DNA from: Rickettsiales bacterium
GTDB lineage: Bacteria; Pseudomonadota; Alphaproteobacteria; Rickettsiales; UBA8987
Reading direction: 5' to 3'
DNA: 64,000 nucleotides
Assembly: GCA_020630095.1 (NCBI GenBank)
Contig: JAHDCD010000006.1
Span: 62,001 to 126,000, forward strand
Positions 19,808 to 28,649 of this stretch are shown here, piece by piece. Position 1 is the stretch's first letter, and every line of letters starts with the position of its first letter. The position numbers were made by a program, and so were the translations under genes. The notes under the pieces were generated by a model, which saw nothing but the letters and a program-made list of their open reading frames with translations, had not been told where the DNA came from and searched no databases.

Positions 19808-20545
19808 ATGAAAAAAGCACTGCAAAAAGGTTTTACATTAGTTGAATTAGCAATCGTACTGGTAATTATCGGTCTAGTAGTAAGTGGCGTTCTTGTAGGT
19901 GGATCATTAATGGATTCCGCTAAAACTCTAAATCTGATTTCTGATACTAAAAAATTCAAACAACAGGTTGAAGAATTTTATGGCAGATATCAATCTTTAC
20001 CTGGTGACATGTATAATGCAAAATACTCTGAAGACTTCAAAATGGGCGTATGGGAAAGCGCAATTGCAAACGGCAATGGTAACGGCCGAATTGAACAAGA
20101 AGATATTGACGGCACAAACGAAGAGGTTCTTGCATGGCAACATTTAGCCCTTTCAGGAATTTTAAATGCCAACGTTACTGGCGAATTTTCTGGTGGCTAC
20201 ATAGTTGATGAAAATATTTTACAAGGTGGTGTAGATGATTCCGGCTATGTTCTTACTTCAAAGTTAATTGGCGAAGAAGAAGCTGGTAGAAAAACATATC
20301 TACGTATTGGCTCTACTGGCCTAGATGGTGAAAACGAGTTCTACGAAGGCCCAGCCTTAACTCTTAGTAAAGCCCTTGAGCTAGATGATAAATTTGATGA
20401 TGGAATTGCAACCGGCGGAACTATAAAAATGCTAGGTGATGAATGCAATGACCTTGATGCAGATGACGGCTCAGACTATGCATTCCTTTCAGATGATAGC
20501 AACGCAGATGACCCTGTTTGCACTGGCTATTTCCTAGTTCGTTAA
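19808..20545 (+). CDS. Type IV pilin-like protein, paralogue of the preceding gene
   Basis: 245 residues with prepilin cleavage after G8 (KG/FTLVELAIVLVIIG) and Glu5 of the mature protein. It shares with its neighbour SLPGDMYNAK, NGNGNGRIE, AWQHLALSG and a C-terminal LDDKFDDGIA block. The shorter loop between the helix and the first block accounts for the size difference. The stop codon lies inside a CtrA-type box serving the next gene. Probably cotranscribed with the foldase and the first pilin. Confidence 0.82.
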   Translation: MKKALQKGFTLVELAIVLVIIGLVVSGVLVGGSLMDSAKTLNLISDTKKFKQQVEEFYGRYQSLPGDMYNAKYSEDFKMGVWESAIANGNGNGRIEQEDIDGTNEEVLAWQHLALSGILNANVTGEFSGGYIVDENILQGGVDDSGYVLTSKLIGEEEAGRKTYLRIGSTGLDGENEFYEGPALTLSKALELDDKFDDGIATGGTIKMLGDECNDLDADDGSDYAFLSDDSNADDPVCTGYFLVR

Positions 20546-20556
20546 CTTTTTGTTAA
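20542..20556 (+). promoter_or_regulatory. CtrA-type box upstream of the 655-residue unknown gene
   Basis: TTAACTTTTTGTTAA, a perfect TTAA-N7-TTAA, overlapping the stop codon of the pilin gene and ending 46 nt before the next start. The same 15 bases recur at 53586 before another large unknown gene. A small hairpin TAGGG-TTT-CCCTA and the palindrome CCTAATTAGG follow, close to the start. Confidence 0.6.
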
Positions 20557-20602
20557 TCTTTATACCTTAACCTAAAAATATAGGGTTTCCCTAATTAGGT
20601 TT

Positions 20603-22570
20603 ATGGCAAATTTAAGAACAGATTTTGAATCTAAATTTGGTGATACACGAGTGAAAATGTACACCGAACATCTTTATGCTATGTGGGATGCACTTGCATC
20701 ACTAGAAAGACAAAGTGAATCTGGATATCCTATCACCTCAGCAGAAATTTTAAGCTCTAGCAATAAAAGGTATGATATCTCTAGTTTTTTAGAAGGGCTA
20801 GCCACCCAATATGATGAAGAAGATCATACATTTTCTGATAATAACGCAAGGCAAAAAGAGCAAGATGCCTACGAGTTTTTATATGAAGGCTTTATCCAAG
20901 CTTTAGAAAATTATAGAACGAATGTAGAAAACAAATCTAATCCCGAGCTTATATCTACCCTAAATTCAACTTTATCCGAAACAGATATACAACAAGCACA
21001 AAGCAATTTAGGCAGTGAATTAACTAAATTTCAACTAACTACCGAAGAACAAAATTCTCAAATAAGCTATAATCAAACCGAAGATTATATGCATCCTTTC
21101 ATATTCACTATTGATAAACCTTTTGATGATAAAAGTCCTAATAGCAATATTAGATCCGGTGTTGAAAAGTTTAGTTATGAAGAGATAATTGATATTGAGA
21201 AATTTGCCCGCAAATTAGGTCATACTAGCTCAAGTACATTATCTGCAAACGAAAGGCAACAATTCGCTGATGCTAAACAAGTTGCATCCGATATGCTTGA
21301 ATTTGTAAAACTTGATGAAGTATTTAGACGATCTGTAAAGCTTGGAAAAATATTACCTGAAGGTGGCGTAGTTGTATTTGCCGATCCTAATGGCGATCCT
21401 GTAGAAGTTTTAACATCTGATAGACAAGTAATTGATTCAGCAGGTTATTATGACCCTGCCGCGCAATTAGTATATATTCAGAACTCCGGTGGCCGATTAA
21501 GGAATCATGAAATAATGACAGAAGAAGTACATCATTTAGCTGATGATATTATCGCAAAGGATTACCAAAGCGATCGCAACTTATCACAGGCTAGAGAAGA
21601 TTCGACATTCAATGTAATTCGAGTAGTCGATAAAACTGATCAGCTAAAAATAGTAACTGACCATGATAGCGATGCATCTGTTGAGCTTCCTGTTGAAACA
21701 TTTGCTAAAAAAATAGAGCATGAATGGCTACTTACTGGATACGCTTCAGGCGCTAATGAAGTTAACAATTCCGATGAAGCAAAAAACCGCTCTGGCGATA
21801 CTGAAAGAGATGCAAAGCTTGAAGCTTTAATATTCCTTCGTCATGAAGAAATAGCAAAGAGCAACTCAAGCTACATTCCCAATAGAACTGCCACAAAAAT
21901 TGAAGATTGTATCGTACTTGCAGAAGTTGCAGAAATATTACCAAATTATATTGATAAACTTTTAGCTTTAAGAACTGAAAAATATCAAAACTTAGAGATT
22001 GAACCTGTAGTTGCTACAGTGGCTCCACCAATAGTAGAGCCTCCTGTTTTTAATCCACCTCCTTATAGTAGCCTACCACCAAAGGATTGGTCAGAAAATT
22101 CAGCGGATAATTTAAGGCGCTTAAATGATGTGCTATTTAATAAAGATAGAAATGCATCCGGCGCAAGAATACGAGATGACGTAGAAGCATTAAAAATAAT
22201 ATTTAGTGAAGCTGGCATGGATGCAGAAAAAGAAATCGCAGATCTTGCAAAACAAGATGCTAAGTATGGCAGAACAGCTGATTTAGATGGTAGCAATTCA
22301 CTACTTACAACAAAGGTAGCTTCAGAAGCTATGCAAACGCTTGCATCTGAATTACAAAAAGCCAACGCTGATAATTTTATATCTAGCGACGAAGATACTA
22401 ACGCATATAGAGCCGCTGTAGATGTTATAAAAAATTCTAAAACATCCGATGGTCGCCCCGCTTTCAGACAAAGCACCTCAATGGTAGACGACGTAGGTGA
22501 CTTAAAAGCTGGTGAAGTTAGAAATGCAAGAGACCTTGCAACAAAAGTCGCCGATCAATTAGACCTATAA
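20603..22570 (+). CDS. Large unknown protein with a zincin-like motif
   Basis: 655 residues, hydrophilic, with no signal peptide or membrane segment. The first 240 residues look helical. Near residues 290-315 a segment reading YYDPAAQLVYI then EEVHHLADD (E307, E308, H310, H311) resembles the context of HExxH zinc proteases, with the first His replaced by Glu. A second His/Glu-rich stretch (ALIFLRHEEIAKS) follows. Around 475-495 there is a proline-rich linker, then a helical C-terminus. Function unknown; an effector or inactive protease-like protein is a guess from the motif only. Preceded by a CtrA-type box. Confidence 0.6.
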   Translation: MANLRTDFESKFGDTRVKMYTEHLYAMWDALASLERQSESGYPITSAEILSSSNKRYDISSFLEGLATQYDEEDHTFSDNNARQKEQDAYEFLYEGFIQALENYRTNVENKSNPELISTLNSTLSETDIQQAQSNLGSELTKFQLTTEEQNSQISYNQTEDYMHPFIFTIDKPFDDKSPNSNIRSGVEKFSYEEIIDIEKFARKLGHTSSSTLSANERQQFADAKQVASDMLEFVKLDEVFRRSVKLGKILPEGGVVVFADPNGDPVEVLTSDRQVIDSAGYYDPAAQLVYIQNSGGRLRNHEIMTEEVHHLADDIIAKDYQSDRNLSQAREDSTFNVIRVVDKTDQLKIVTDHDSDASVELPVETFAKKIEHEWLLTGYASGANEVNNSDEAKNRSGDTERDAKLEALIFLRHEEIAKSNSSYIPNRTATKIEDCIVLAEVAEILPNYIDKLLALRTEKYQNLEIEPVVATVAPPIVEPPVFNPPPYSSLPPKDWSENSADNLRRLNDVLFNKDRNASGARIRDDVEALKIIFSEAGMDAEKEIADLAKQDAKYGRTADLDGSNSLLTTKVASEAMQTLASELQKANADNFISSDEDTNAYRAAVDVIKNSKTSDGRPAFRQSTSMVDDVGDLKAGEVRNARDLATKVADQLDL

Positions 22571-22584
22571 TTTTCTTCGATTCC

Positions 22585-22599
22585 TTAACTATTTTTTAA
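22585..22599 (+). promoter_or_regulatory. CtrA-type box upstream of the beta-barrel gene
   Basis: TTAACTATTTTTTAA followed by CCAT, so the downstream half extends to TTAACCAT, close to the full CtrA half-site. It is about 95 nt before the start at 22695, leaving room for a real 5' leader. GTATTATCAT at 22611-22620 is a possible -10 region. Confidence 0.6.
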
Positions 22600-22642
22600 C
22601 CATTACCGTTGTATTATCATCATCGGAAACAGTTAACGGAGT

Positions 22643-22693
22643 ATGGTTCTTCATTGTAACGTTTTATATAAAAACAAAATTTAGAGGAACCAT
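22643..22693 (+). promoter_or_regulatory. Possible 5' leader hairpin masking the ribosome-binding region
   Basis: ATGGTTC (22643-22649) is complementary to GAACCAT (22687-22693). The latter directly follows the AGAGG Shine-Dalgarno and lies just before the ATG at 22695. The loop is about 37 nt. Pairing would bring the ribosome-binding site into a stem, as in leaders of regulated outer-membrane protein mRNAs. Evidence is complementarity only. Confidence 0.3.
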
Positions 22694-22694
22694 T

Positions 22695-23279
22695 ATGAAA
22701 AAATTATTACTAACTGCTTCAATTTCAACTTTAACTTTATTTTCAACAAATGCTAATGCAGCTATCTTAGGCCCATATGTTAAGGGTTCAGTAATCGGTG
22801 CATTAGAAAACGACGCCACTTTCTCTTCGACCGATTTTAAATCTGCCGATTTTGATGAAAATGTAGGCTATTCAGCAGCTTTAGGCTTTGGCTTCACTAT
22901 AGCACGCGGTGAGCTAGAAGTAATTTACAATAAAATTGACGGTGACGGTAAAGATTTCGAAGTTGAACAATTCTCATGGTACGCAAACGGCTATGTAGAT
23001 TTAGATTTCGCTCCAATTCCCCTAGTAACACCTTATGTTGGTGCTGGTTTAGGGCAAACTCAAGTTAAACTTGAAGACATTAACAACGACACAGACGACA
23101 TGGTATTCACATACCAATTAATGGCTGGCCTAAACTTTGAATTAACTGATGGCATAACGCTTAATGCTGGTTACAGATTTCGCGATGATCAAGAACTAGA
23201 GCTAGACTTAAACTCTGCTGTAGATTTCGTTGATTCATCATCTCACTCAGTTGAGTTTGGTGTTCGCTTAGGCTTCTAA
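22695..23279 (+). CDS. Outer-membrane beta-barrel protein
   Basis: 194 residues. A Sec signal peptide (MKKLLLTASISTLTLFSTNANA, cleavage after ANA-A near residue 22) precedes an eight-strand-type barrel: VGYSAALGFGFTIARGELEV, VTPYVGAGLGQTQVKL, ITLNAGYRFRDD, and a terminal HSVEFGVRLGF with the aromatic C-terminal residue used by the BAM machinery. It belongs to the general OmpA/Opacity-like porin superfamily; ligand unknown. It has a good AGAGG ribosome-binding site. The OmpA-like and 46915 barrels in this window are similar in type but not closely alike. Confidence 0.85.
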   Translation: MKKLLLTASISTLTLFSTNANAAILGPYVKGSVIGALENDATFSSTDFKSADFDENVGYSAALGFGFTIARGELEVIYNKIDGDGKDFEVEQFSWYANGYVDLDFAPIPLVTPYVGAGLGQTQVKLEDINNDTDDMVFTYQLMAGLNFELTDGITLNAGYRFRDDQELELDLNSAVDFVDSSSHSVEFGVRLGF

Positions 23280-23332
23280 TAAAAGCTAATTTCCCTTGAT
23301 AATTATCTAGTAATGGCTAAAAGAAGGTCATT

Positions 23333-24544
23333 ATGAATATACACGAGTATCAAGCTAAAGAATTATTAGGCAAATTTGGTGTAAGCGTTCCAACTGGTCG
23401 CATTGCATTCACCGCTGATGAAGCTGTAAAAGCTTTTGAAGAAATGAGCAAATTATCAAAAGTTATCGTACTTAAATCGCAAATCCACGCAGGTGGCCGC
23501 GGTAAAGGTAAATTCGTTGAACACCCAGATGCAAAAGGTGGTGTACGCGTATTTGTTGGTACGGATGCTGCAACAATCAAAGAAAACGCAGAACAAATGC
23601 TAGGTTCAACTTTGGTAACTATCCAAAATGGCCCTGAAGGTAATGTTGTAAATCGCTTATGGATTGAAGCTGGTTCTGATATCGTATCTGAGTACTATCT
23701 TTCATTCGTAATCGACCGCGACACTTCTCGTATCGCAATTATCGCTTCATCTGAAGGTGGTATGGATATTGAGGAAGTTGCAGAAAACACTCCAGAAAAA
23801 ATCGTAACAACTTACATTGACCCAGCTACTGGTTTACAGGGCTGGCACATGAGAAAAATCGCTTTCGGCATGGGCTTAGATAAACCCCAACAAAAGCAAT
23901 TAGGTAAATTATTACCATCACTTTACAAAGCATTCACCGCTTCAGATTGTGAACAAATTGAAATCAACCCATTAGCTCTAACTGAGGATGCTGATGGTAA
24001 TCGCGAAATCAAAGTGCTAGATGCTAAAATCGGTTTCGATGGCAACGCTTTATACCGTCACCCAGATATTGAAGCACTACGCGACGAAGACGAAGAAAAC
24101 GCTTTAGAACTTGAAGCTGCAAAATGGGAACTTAACTACGTTAAGATGGAAGGTAAAATTGGTTGCATGGTAAACGGCGCTGGCCTTGCTATGGCAACAA
24201 TGGATATTATCAAGCATTACGGCTCTGAACCTGCTAACTTCCTTGACGTAGGTGGCGGAGCAACTAAAGAACGTGTAACTGAAGCTTTCAAAATCATCCT
24301 TTCAGATGAAAACGTTGAAGGTATCTTAGTTAACATTTTTGGTGGTATCATGCGTTGTGATATTATTGCTGAAGGTGTAATTGCTGCGGCTAAAGAAGTT
24401 TCAATCTCAGTTCCTCTAGTAGTTCGTTTAGAAGGTACTAACGTTGAAAAAGGTAAAGAGATTCTTTCTAACTCTGGCCTAAATATCATCGCTGCGGATA
24501 ACCTAGCCGACGCTGCTAGAAAGATCGTTGATGCGGTTGGTTAA
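23333..24544 (+). CDS. sucC: Succinyl-CoA synthetase beta subunit
   Basis: The ADP-forming subunit of succinate-CoA ligase in the TCA cycle. 403 residues: [17 protein letters not shown] is the diagnostic N-terminus. [17 protein letters not shown] is the ATP-grasp nucleotide site, EINPLALT binds metal, and [14 protein letters not shown] and [10 protein letters not shown] form the CoA-ligase domain. sucD, normally directly downstream, is absent: a terminator follows 24 nt after the stop. An AGAAGG precedes the ATG. Confidence 0.96.
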   Translation: MNIHEYQAKELLGKFGVSVPTGRIAFTADEAVKAFEEMSKLSKVIVLKSQIHAGGRGKGKFVEHPDAKGGVRVFVGTDAATIKENAEQMLGSTLVTIQNGPEGNVVNRLWIEAGSDIVSEYYLSFVIDRDTSRIAIIASSEGGMDIEEVAENTPEKIVTTYIDPATGLQGWHMRKIAFGMGLDKPQQKQLGKLLPSLYKAFTASDCEQIEINPLALTEDADGNREIKVLDAKIGFDGNALYRHPDIEALRDEDEENALELEAAKWELNYVKMEGKIGCMVNGAGLAMATMDIIKHYGSEPANFLDVGGGATKERVTEAFKIILSDENVEGILVNIFGGIMRCDIIAEGVIAAAKEVSISVPLVVRLEGTNVEKGKEILSNSGLNIIAADNLADAARKIVDAVG

Positions 24545-24567
24545 TTAACTAAAAACATCAAAAAAGC

Positions 24568-24594
24568 AAAGGGGGGCGCATGCCCCCTTTTTTA
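24568..24594 (+). terminator. Rho-independent terminator of sucC
   Basis: AAAGGGGG (24568-24575) pairs with CCCCCTTT (24583-24590) around a short GC-containing loop, followed by TTT. A strong GC stem with a U tract shortly after the sucC stop, confirming sucC is the last gene of its transcript. Confidence 0.88.
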
Positions 24595-24649
24595 TGTCAT
24601 TTTCTTTACCTTTTCTTAAGCAATTTTGCCTATCTTTAAATAGGTTACC

Positions 24650-26917
24650 TTGGCAAAGAAAAAACAAATATCCTCGATTCAGAAAAGACTCTTAGAGAAA
24701 TTATATTTCAAAGGTAATGAAACCATACGCATACCAGATGCAGCCATACGTTTATTTATGAACAAGGGGGTGGTAAAAGATGATAGATTAACATCATTAT
24801 ACTATACAGAAAAAACCTCAGAAAATCTATATAGACTAAGAATTCGTTGGCGCGCATCTTCTGAAAATAAAGAAATCAACTTAGATACAAGGTTGCGCAA
24901 TTACCTAGAAAAATTCTCTGAAACTCATAACATTACTGGTGAAAATGAAGAGCTACCATTTACCGCAGACCATAATGATAGCCGCTTCACTATCCGCTTA
25001 TCAAACCTATCTGAAAAACAAGTAGAACTTTTTAGAGAAGGTTTAAAAGAAAACGCACTGGAAATAAGATACCTTAATATACACACAGAGACTTTTTTAG
25101 AAGATTCCAGTATATCTCATATACTTCAAAGACATTCTGTTCTTAACTTCGATAAAGCTAAAGGCTTATTAAATACAAAAGAAGAATTCGAATTACGTAA
25201 AACTCAGGCAAAATTTATTGGCAATATTTTTGTACACAAAGCAATTGCAAGCTTAATAGGCAAAGGAGCCGCTATAATAGAAGGTGCAATAACTCAGAAT
25301 CCTTTCATAATTATAGGGCAATCTTTAGCCGCATCTGGTGTAGGTTTATATTTAGGTTCAACTCTTGATGAAAAAGCGCAAACCGCGCATGACATTTCAC
25401 ACGCCATATATACTGACATGCACTCTTATATTAAGACTGAAAATGAAGAAGAAAAAACCAGTACAAAAAATCTAATAACAAAAGCAATTTCTATAAGAAA
25501 CTTTAAACGCACTCAATCTCCTATATTGCAAGATATCTTATCTATATGCGGTTCTATGGGTTACATAAGTTTAGGTATAAAATATGCTAAAGAATCACCT
25601 GCAATAGCAACATTAATGTTCACTCTAGCTGGCAATATCATTCAGAATTATGGCTCTAGGTTAACCGCTCATTTTGGCAATAGTATAAATGTAGATTTCG
25701 ACTCTGTGGCTGAAAATGTAAGAAATGCTGCAAATGAGAAGCTTAATATAAAACCGGTAACAGAAATGCTAAAAAACATAAATAAGCATAGCGGTTTCAG
25801 TAACATAACACACTCAACTTTACTAACTATAAAAGCCCTTACAAAAACCAATCCCATTGAGGCTATTACTACTTTAACAACTGCTTATGGCGAAGCTGTC
25901 AAAGGTAAGTATCTTGTTTCGCATGATACTCACCATACCTCACAAGGGATTTTTGCATTAGATATTGGAAATGAAATTTTAAAGTCAGATACACACCTAT
26001 CTACATTAATAACAAATTATAAAGAATTCTCAAAAGACCCTAAAAATGTAGAACCTATAATTGATGAAGAAAATCTTGAATTAATGAGCCAAATAGCGAC
26101 CTCTTATGAAGGTGTATTAGCTTATCAAGATACTTCAACAAAACTCTCTGAGTATATTAGAGGAAAAATTACCGAAGAAAATTTAATCCATAAAACTCAC
26201 TCTTCTTGTGTTTGTTTTGAAGAGTCTCTTGTTGATACTGAAGCTCATATAACGGCTAGTTTAGTTAAAGCCGATGCTGTAAGCTATCGTCAATCTCAGG
26301 GTAAAAATGTTCGTCAAATAATAGGTTCATCTAAGCCTAGAGCAAAACCTTCACTAACCCTTACTCTAGAAAAATCTATAAATTCTGAGCAAGATATAAT
26401 GCTTTATTTCACCAAAGAAATTAACACCGAAACAAAACAAACTCTAGATGAAGTAGCACTGTATCTATCGCTTACTGAGTTATTACACGAACATAACATT
26501 CCAACTAAATCATTAGAAAGGGCTTTCAATGTAGGACGAGGAAAAGGCAAATATAGCTTAAACTTAGTAGAGCTAGCAAATGAGCTAAATGGTTTGAAGC
26601 CTGAATATAGTAGCTTTGGAATTGACATCATTAAAACACACCTTAATGGCATTATATCTGAAGAAGATATGGACAAAGCTTTCAATAAAGAAAATGTAGA
26701 AAAACTGGTTAACGGTGACTCGCAACGAAATGTTATAAAATTAAAACAACGTGGTCAGCAAGATCCCGTAAGCTATTCAATGCGCCTTCATCCTAAAACA
26801 TTGAAAATAGTAGGCTATAGAACAGCTAAACAAGAGCATGAATTAAAACCTACGCAAACTCTTCATCAGAAATTTAAAATAAATAAACCTAATATCGAAC
26901 AGGATATTTCTATATAG
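24650..26917 (+). CDS. Large unknown protein with central hydrophobic segments
   Basis: 755 residues from a TTG at 24650 preceded by TAGG; MAKKKQISSIQKRL is the resulting N-terminus. The region up to residue 180 is mixed alpha/beta and charged. Hydrophobic, glycine-rich stretches follow near 195-245 (GAAIIEGAITQNPFIIIGQS, ASGVGLYLGS) and 300-335 (ILSICGSMGYISLGIKYA, ATLMFTLAGNII), enough for membrane insertion of hairpins. The C-terminal half is helical and soluble. No family recognised. It ends 8 nt into the 3' end of the convergent gene. A degenerate TTTA-N7-TTAA lies at 24605-24619. Confidence 0.6.
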   Translation: MAKKKQISSIQKRLLEKLYFKGNETIRIPDAAIRLFMNKGVVKDDRLTSLYYTEKTSENLYRLRIRWRASSENKEINLDTRLRNYLEKFSETHNITGENEELPFTADHNDSRFTIRLSNLSEKQVELFREGLKENALEIRYLNIHTETFLEDSSISHILQRHSVLNFDKAKGLLNTKEEFELRKTQAKFIGNIFVHKAIASLIGKGAAIIEGAITQNPFIIIGQSLAASGVGLYLGSTLDEKAQTAHDISHAIYTDMHSYIKTENEEEKTSTKNLITKAISIRNFKRTQSPILQDILSICGSMGYISLGIKYAKESPAIATLMFTLAGNIIQNYGSRLTAHFGNSINVDFDSVAENVRNAANEKLNIKPVTEMLKNINKHSGFSNITHSTLLTIKALTKTNPIEAITTLTTAYGEAVKGKYLVSHDTHHTSQGIFALDIGNEILKSDTHLSTLITNYKEFSKDPKNVEPIIDEENLELMSQIATSYEGVLAYQDTSTKLSEYIRGKITEENLIHKTHSSCVCFEESLVDTEAHITASLVKADAVSYRQSQGKNVRQIIGSSKPRAKPSLTLTLEKSINSEQDIMLYFTKEINTETKQTLDEVALYLSLTELLHEHNIPTKSLERAFNVGRGKGKYSLNLVELANELNGLKPEYSSFGIDIIKTHLNGIISEEDMDKAFNKENVEKLVNGDSQRNVIKLKQRGQQDPVSYSMRLHPKTLKIVGYRTAKQEHELKPTQTLHQKFKINKPNIEQDISI

Positions 26918-27590
26918 ACTTACCCTGGTCTTGCGAATCTTTATCACCAAATATAGATGATGTAACACCAGAAACAATTGATGAGAATTTCTCAGCTAAA
27001 CCTGAAGGCTTAGATACATCTTTCATAACCGCTTTTAAATATTGTGGCGTAATATTACCATGCACATTAAGCGCTTTAATTGAATTCTTAACTACAGATT
27101 TCACTGCAGTTTGTACAGCCTCGCCAAATGTTCTATAAATAGCCGCCGCTTGTGCAATAGCTTCTTGGATAGCAGCCTCTACCTTTGGTAAATTCTTTAA
27201 TAAATCAGGATTTTTCTCAAATAATTTAATTTCAGCATCCGTAAGTGCATTAGAAAAGAATTTACTAGCTTGAGCAATTTTTTCACCAGCTAAAGAAACC
27301 CTACTTTTCTTATAAGAACCATTAATTTTCTCTATTACAAAAACTCCACGTATACGTGCTGTAACCGCAGTACCTACAGTTGCCGCAACACCCATAATCT
27401 GAGCTTCTAATTGACGCTTCTTACGCTTGTCAAAAGCCGCCTTAAGCTCTGGGTCTTTAGGTTCAGCCTCGATAATTTTATTCTCTATCGCATCAAGACA
27501 TTTAAGAATATAATCCTTAGTCTCATCTACATAGTTTTTGAGAATTATCTTAGTGTTCTCTTCGTTGTTATTTTCAAAAGTTGTTGTCAT
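26910..27590 (-). CDS. Unknown helical protein, second gene of a two-gene operon
   Basis: 226 residues. A charged coiled-coil-like N-terminus (about 1-65) is followed by a small hydrophobic patch AQIMGVAATVGTAVTARI (about 68-86), too polar for a clear membrane helix, then helices rich in Ala and Lys. The start codon overlaps the stop of the upstream gene by 4 nt (ATGA), so the two are translationally coupled. No domain recognised. Its stop overlaps the end of the convergent gene by 8 nt. Confidence 0.65.
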   Translation of the reverse strand: MTTTFENNNEENTKIILKNYVDETKDYILKCLDAIENKIIEAEPKDPELKAAFDKRKKRQLEAQIMGVAATVGTAVTARIRGVFVIEKINGSYKKSRVSLAGEKIAQASKFFSNALTDAEIKLFEKNPDLLKNLPKVEAAIQEAIAQAAAIYRTFGEAVQTAVKSVVKNSIKALNVHGNITPQYLKAVMKDVSKPSGLAEKFSSIVSGVTSSIFGDKDSQDQGKSI

Positions 27591-28516
27591 GCTTGCATTG
27601 CCTCCACCCTATCTTGTGGCTCAGATATTTTCATACCTAAATGTTCAGCTAAATCGTGAATATCGCCTGTAATACGCGTTGCAGAACGCATATAATCTAA
27701 ATAATACTCCCTCTTATCTTCGTCTTTTAAATCTTCATGATTCTTAGACGCGGTAACCTCTAAATCGTAATCACCATCTCTTGCATATTTATCTAATAAC
27801 TTACTCAAGCCTAAGCTGTTCTTTATGCTCCCAAAAATGGACATAGACATCTTAAATAAATTATTCTCTTTAGAATTCTTCTTAGATTCCATTTTGATAT
27901 CTTGAGAAGTAGCATCCATAAATTCTCTACATCTTCTGCCACTAAAAATCTTATCAAGCCTACCTAGGTTTACAGTAATATTATCGGAACCATTACTATC
28001 ATATATGGTAAATGCACTTGGCGTTTCAAACTCTGAAAGCTTTGGCTCAACACCTTTAGCGGTAATAAATCCATATCTTCTAAGTTGGCGTAACAAGAAG
28101 TTACTAGAACGTTTTGTACTAACACCTGTAAGCGCATAAATTTCTGAACCAGATATAACACCACGCGTAGCAGTAGCAAAATAAGCATCACCACCTACTC
28201 TAGGTTCATTACCATGAGTAGAATTACTATGCGAAGCTTCCGTTAATTTCTTAAATGCATCGGTAAACTTACTCTTAGCATCATTCGCCAAATAATTTTC
28301 TAAATCCTCAACACGCCTGCCACCTTCAAACAACTCCGGATGACTCTTAAGTTGGTTTTGCAATATAATTGCCACCTGCTTTTCAGCTCTATTCATTTTG
28401 TAACGAGAAAGGTCCGTATAGATATTTTTTAAAAGCGCACGCAACCATTCCACTTCAATAGAGTAGCTAAGCCTAGTTTCTGTAGGCGCAATTATTTTTT
28501 GATTACTTAAATGCAT
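27587..28516 (-). CDS. Unknown protein with a winged-helix-like segment
   Basis: 309 residues from the ATG at 28516, directly preceded by GGGAGG. Residues about 120-155 (ISGSEIYALTGVSTKRSSNF then LLRQLRRYGFITAKG) have the pattern of a winged helix-turn-helix: a small helix, a Ser/Thr-rich recognition helix, and a basic helix before a beta wing. This suggests DNA binding. The remaining sequence is charged and not recognised. It is coupled to the downstream gene by a 4-nt overlap. A CtrA-type box lies 103 nt upstream, giving a conventional leader. Confidence 0.62.
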   Translation of the reverse strand: MHLSNQKIIAPTETRLSYSIEVEWLRALLKNIYTDLSRYKMNRAEKQVAIILQNQLKSHPELFEGGRRVEDLENYLANDAKSKFTDAFKKLTEASHSNSTHGNEPRVGGDAYFATATRGVISGSEIYALTGVSTKRSSNFLLRQLRRYGFITAKGVEPKLSEFETPSAFTIYDSNGSDNITVNLGRLDKIFSGRRCREFMDATSQDIKMESKKNSKENNLFKMSMSIFGSIKNSLGLSKLLDKYARDGDYDLEVTASKNHEDLKDEDKREYYLDYMRSATRITGDIHDLAEHLGMKISEPQDRVEAMQA

Positions 28517-28619
28517 AAACCTCCCATTCTCACAATATAATTCCCCCAAACTATACTGCGTTACTCCTGCTTTAATCAGGAATAAAATGATTTTCTAAAT
28601 TGATTCTATCAGTCGAGTC

Positions 28620-28634
28620 TTAACAAAGCGTTAA
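28620..28634 (-). promoter_or_regulatory. CtrA-type box upstream of the winged-helix operon
   Basis: TTAACAAAGCGTTAA, a perfect TTAA-N7-TTAA, about 103 nt before the start at 28516 and 16 nt past the end of the preceding minus-strand gene. Its position between two same-strand genes points to the downstream operon as the target. Confidence 0.6.
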
Positions 28635-28649
28635 GATAATAAAGATTTT

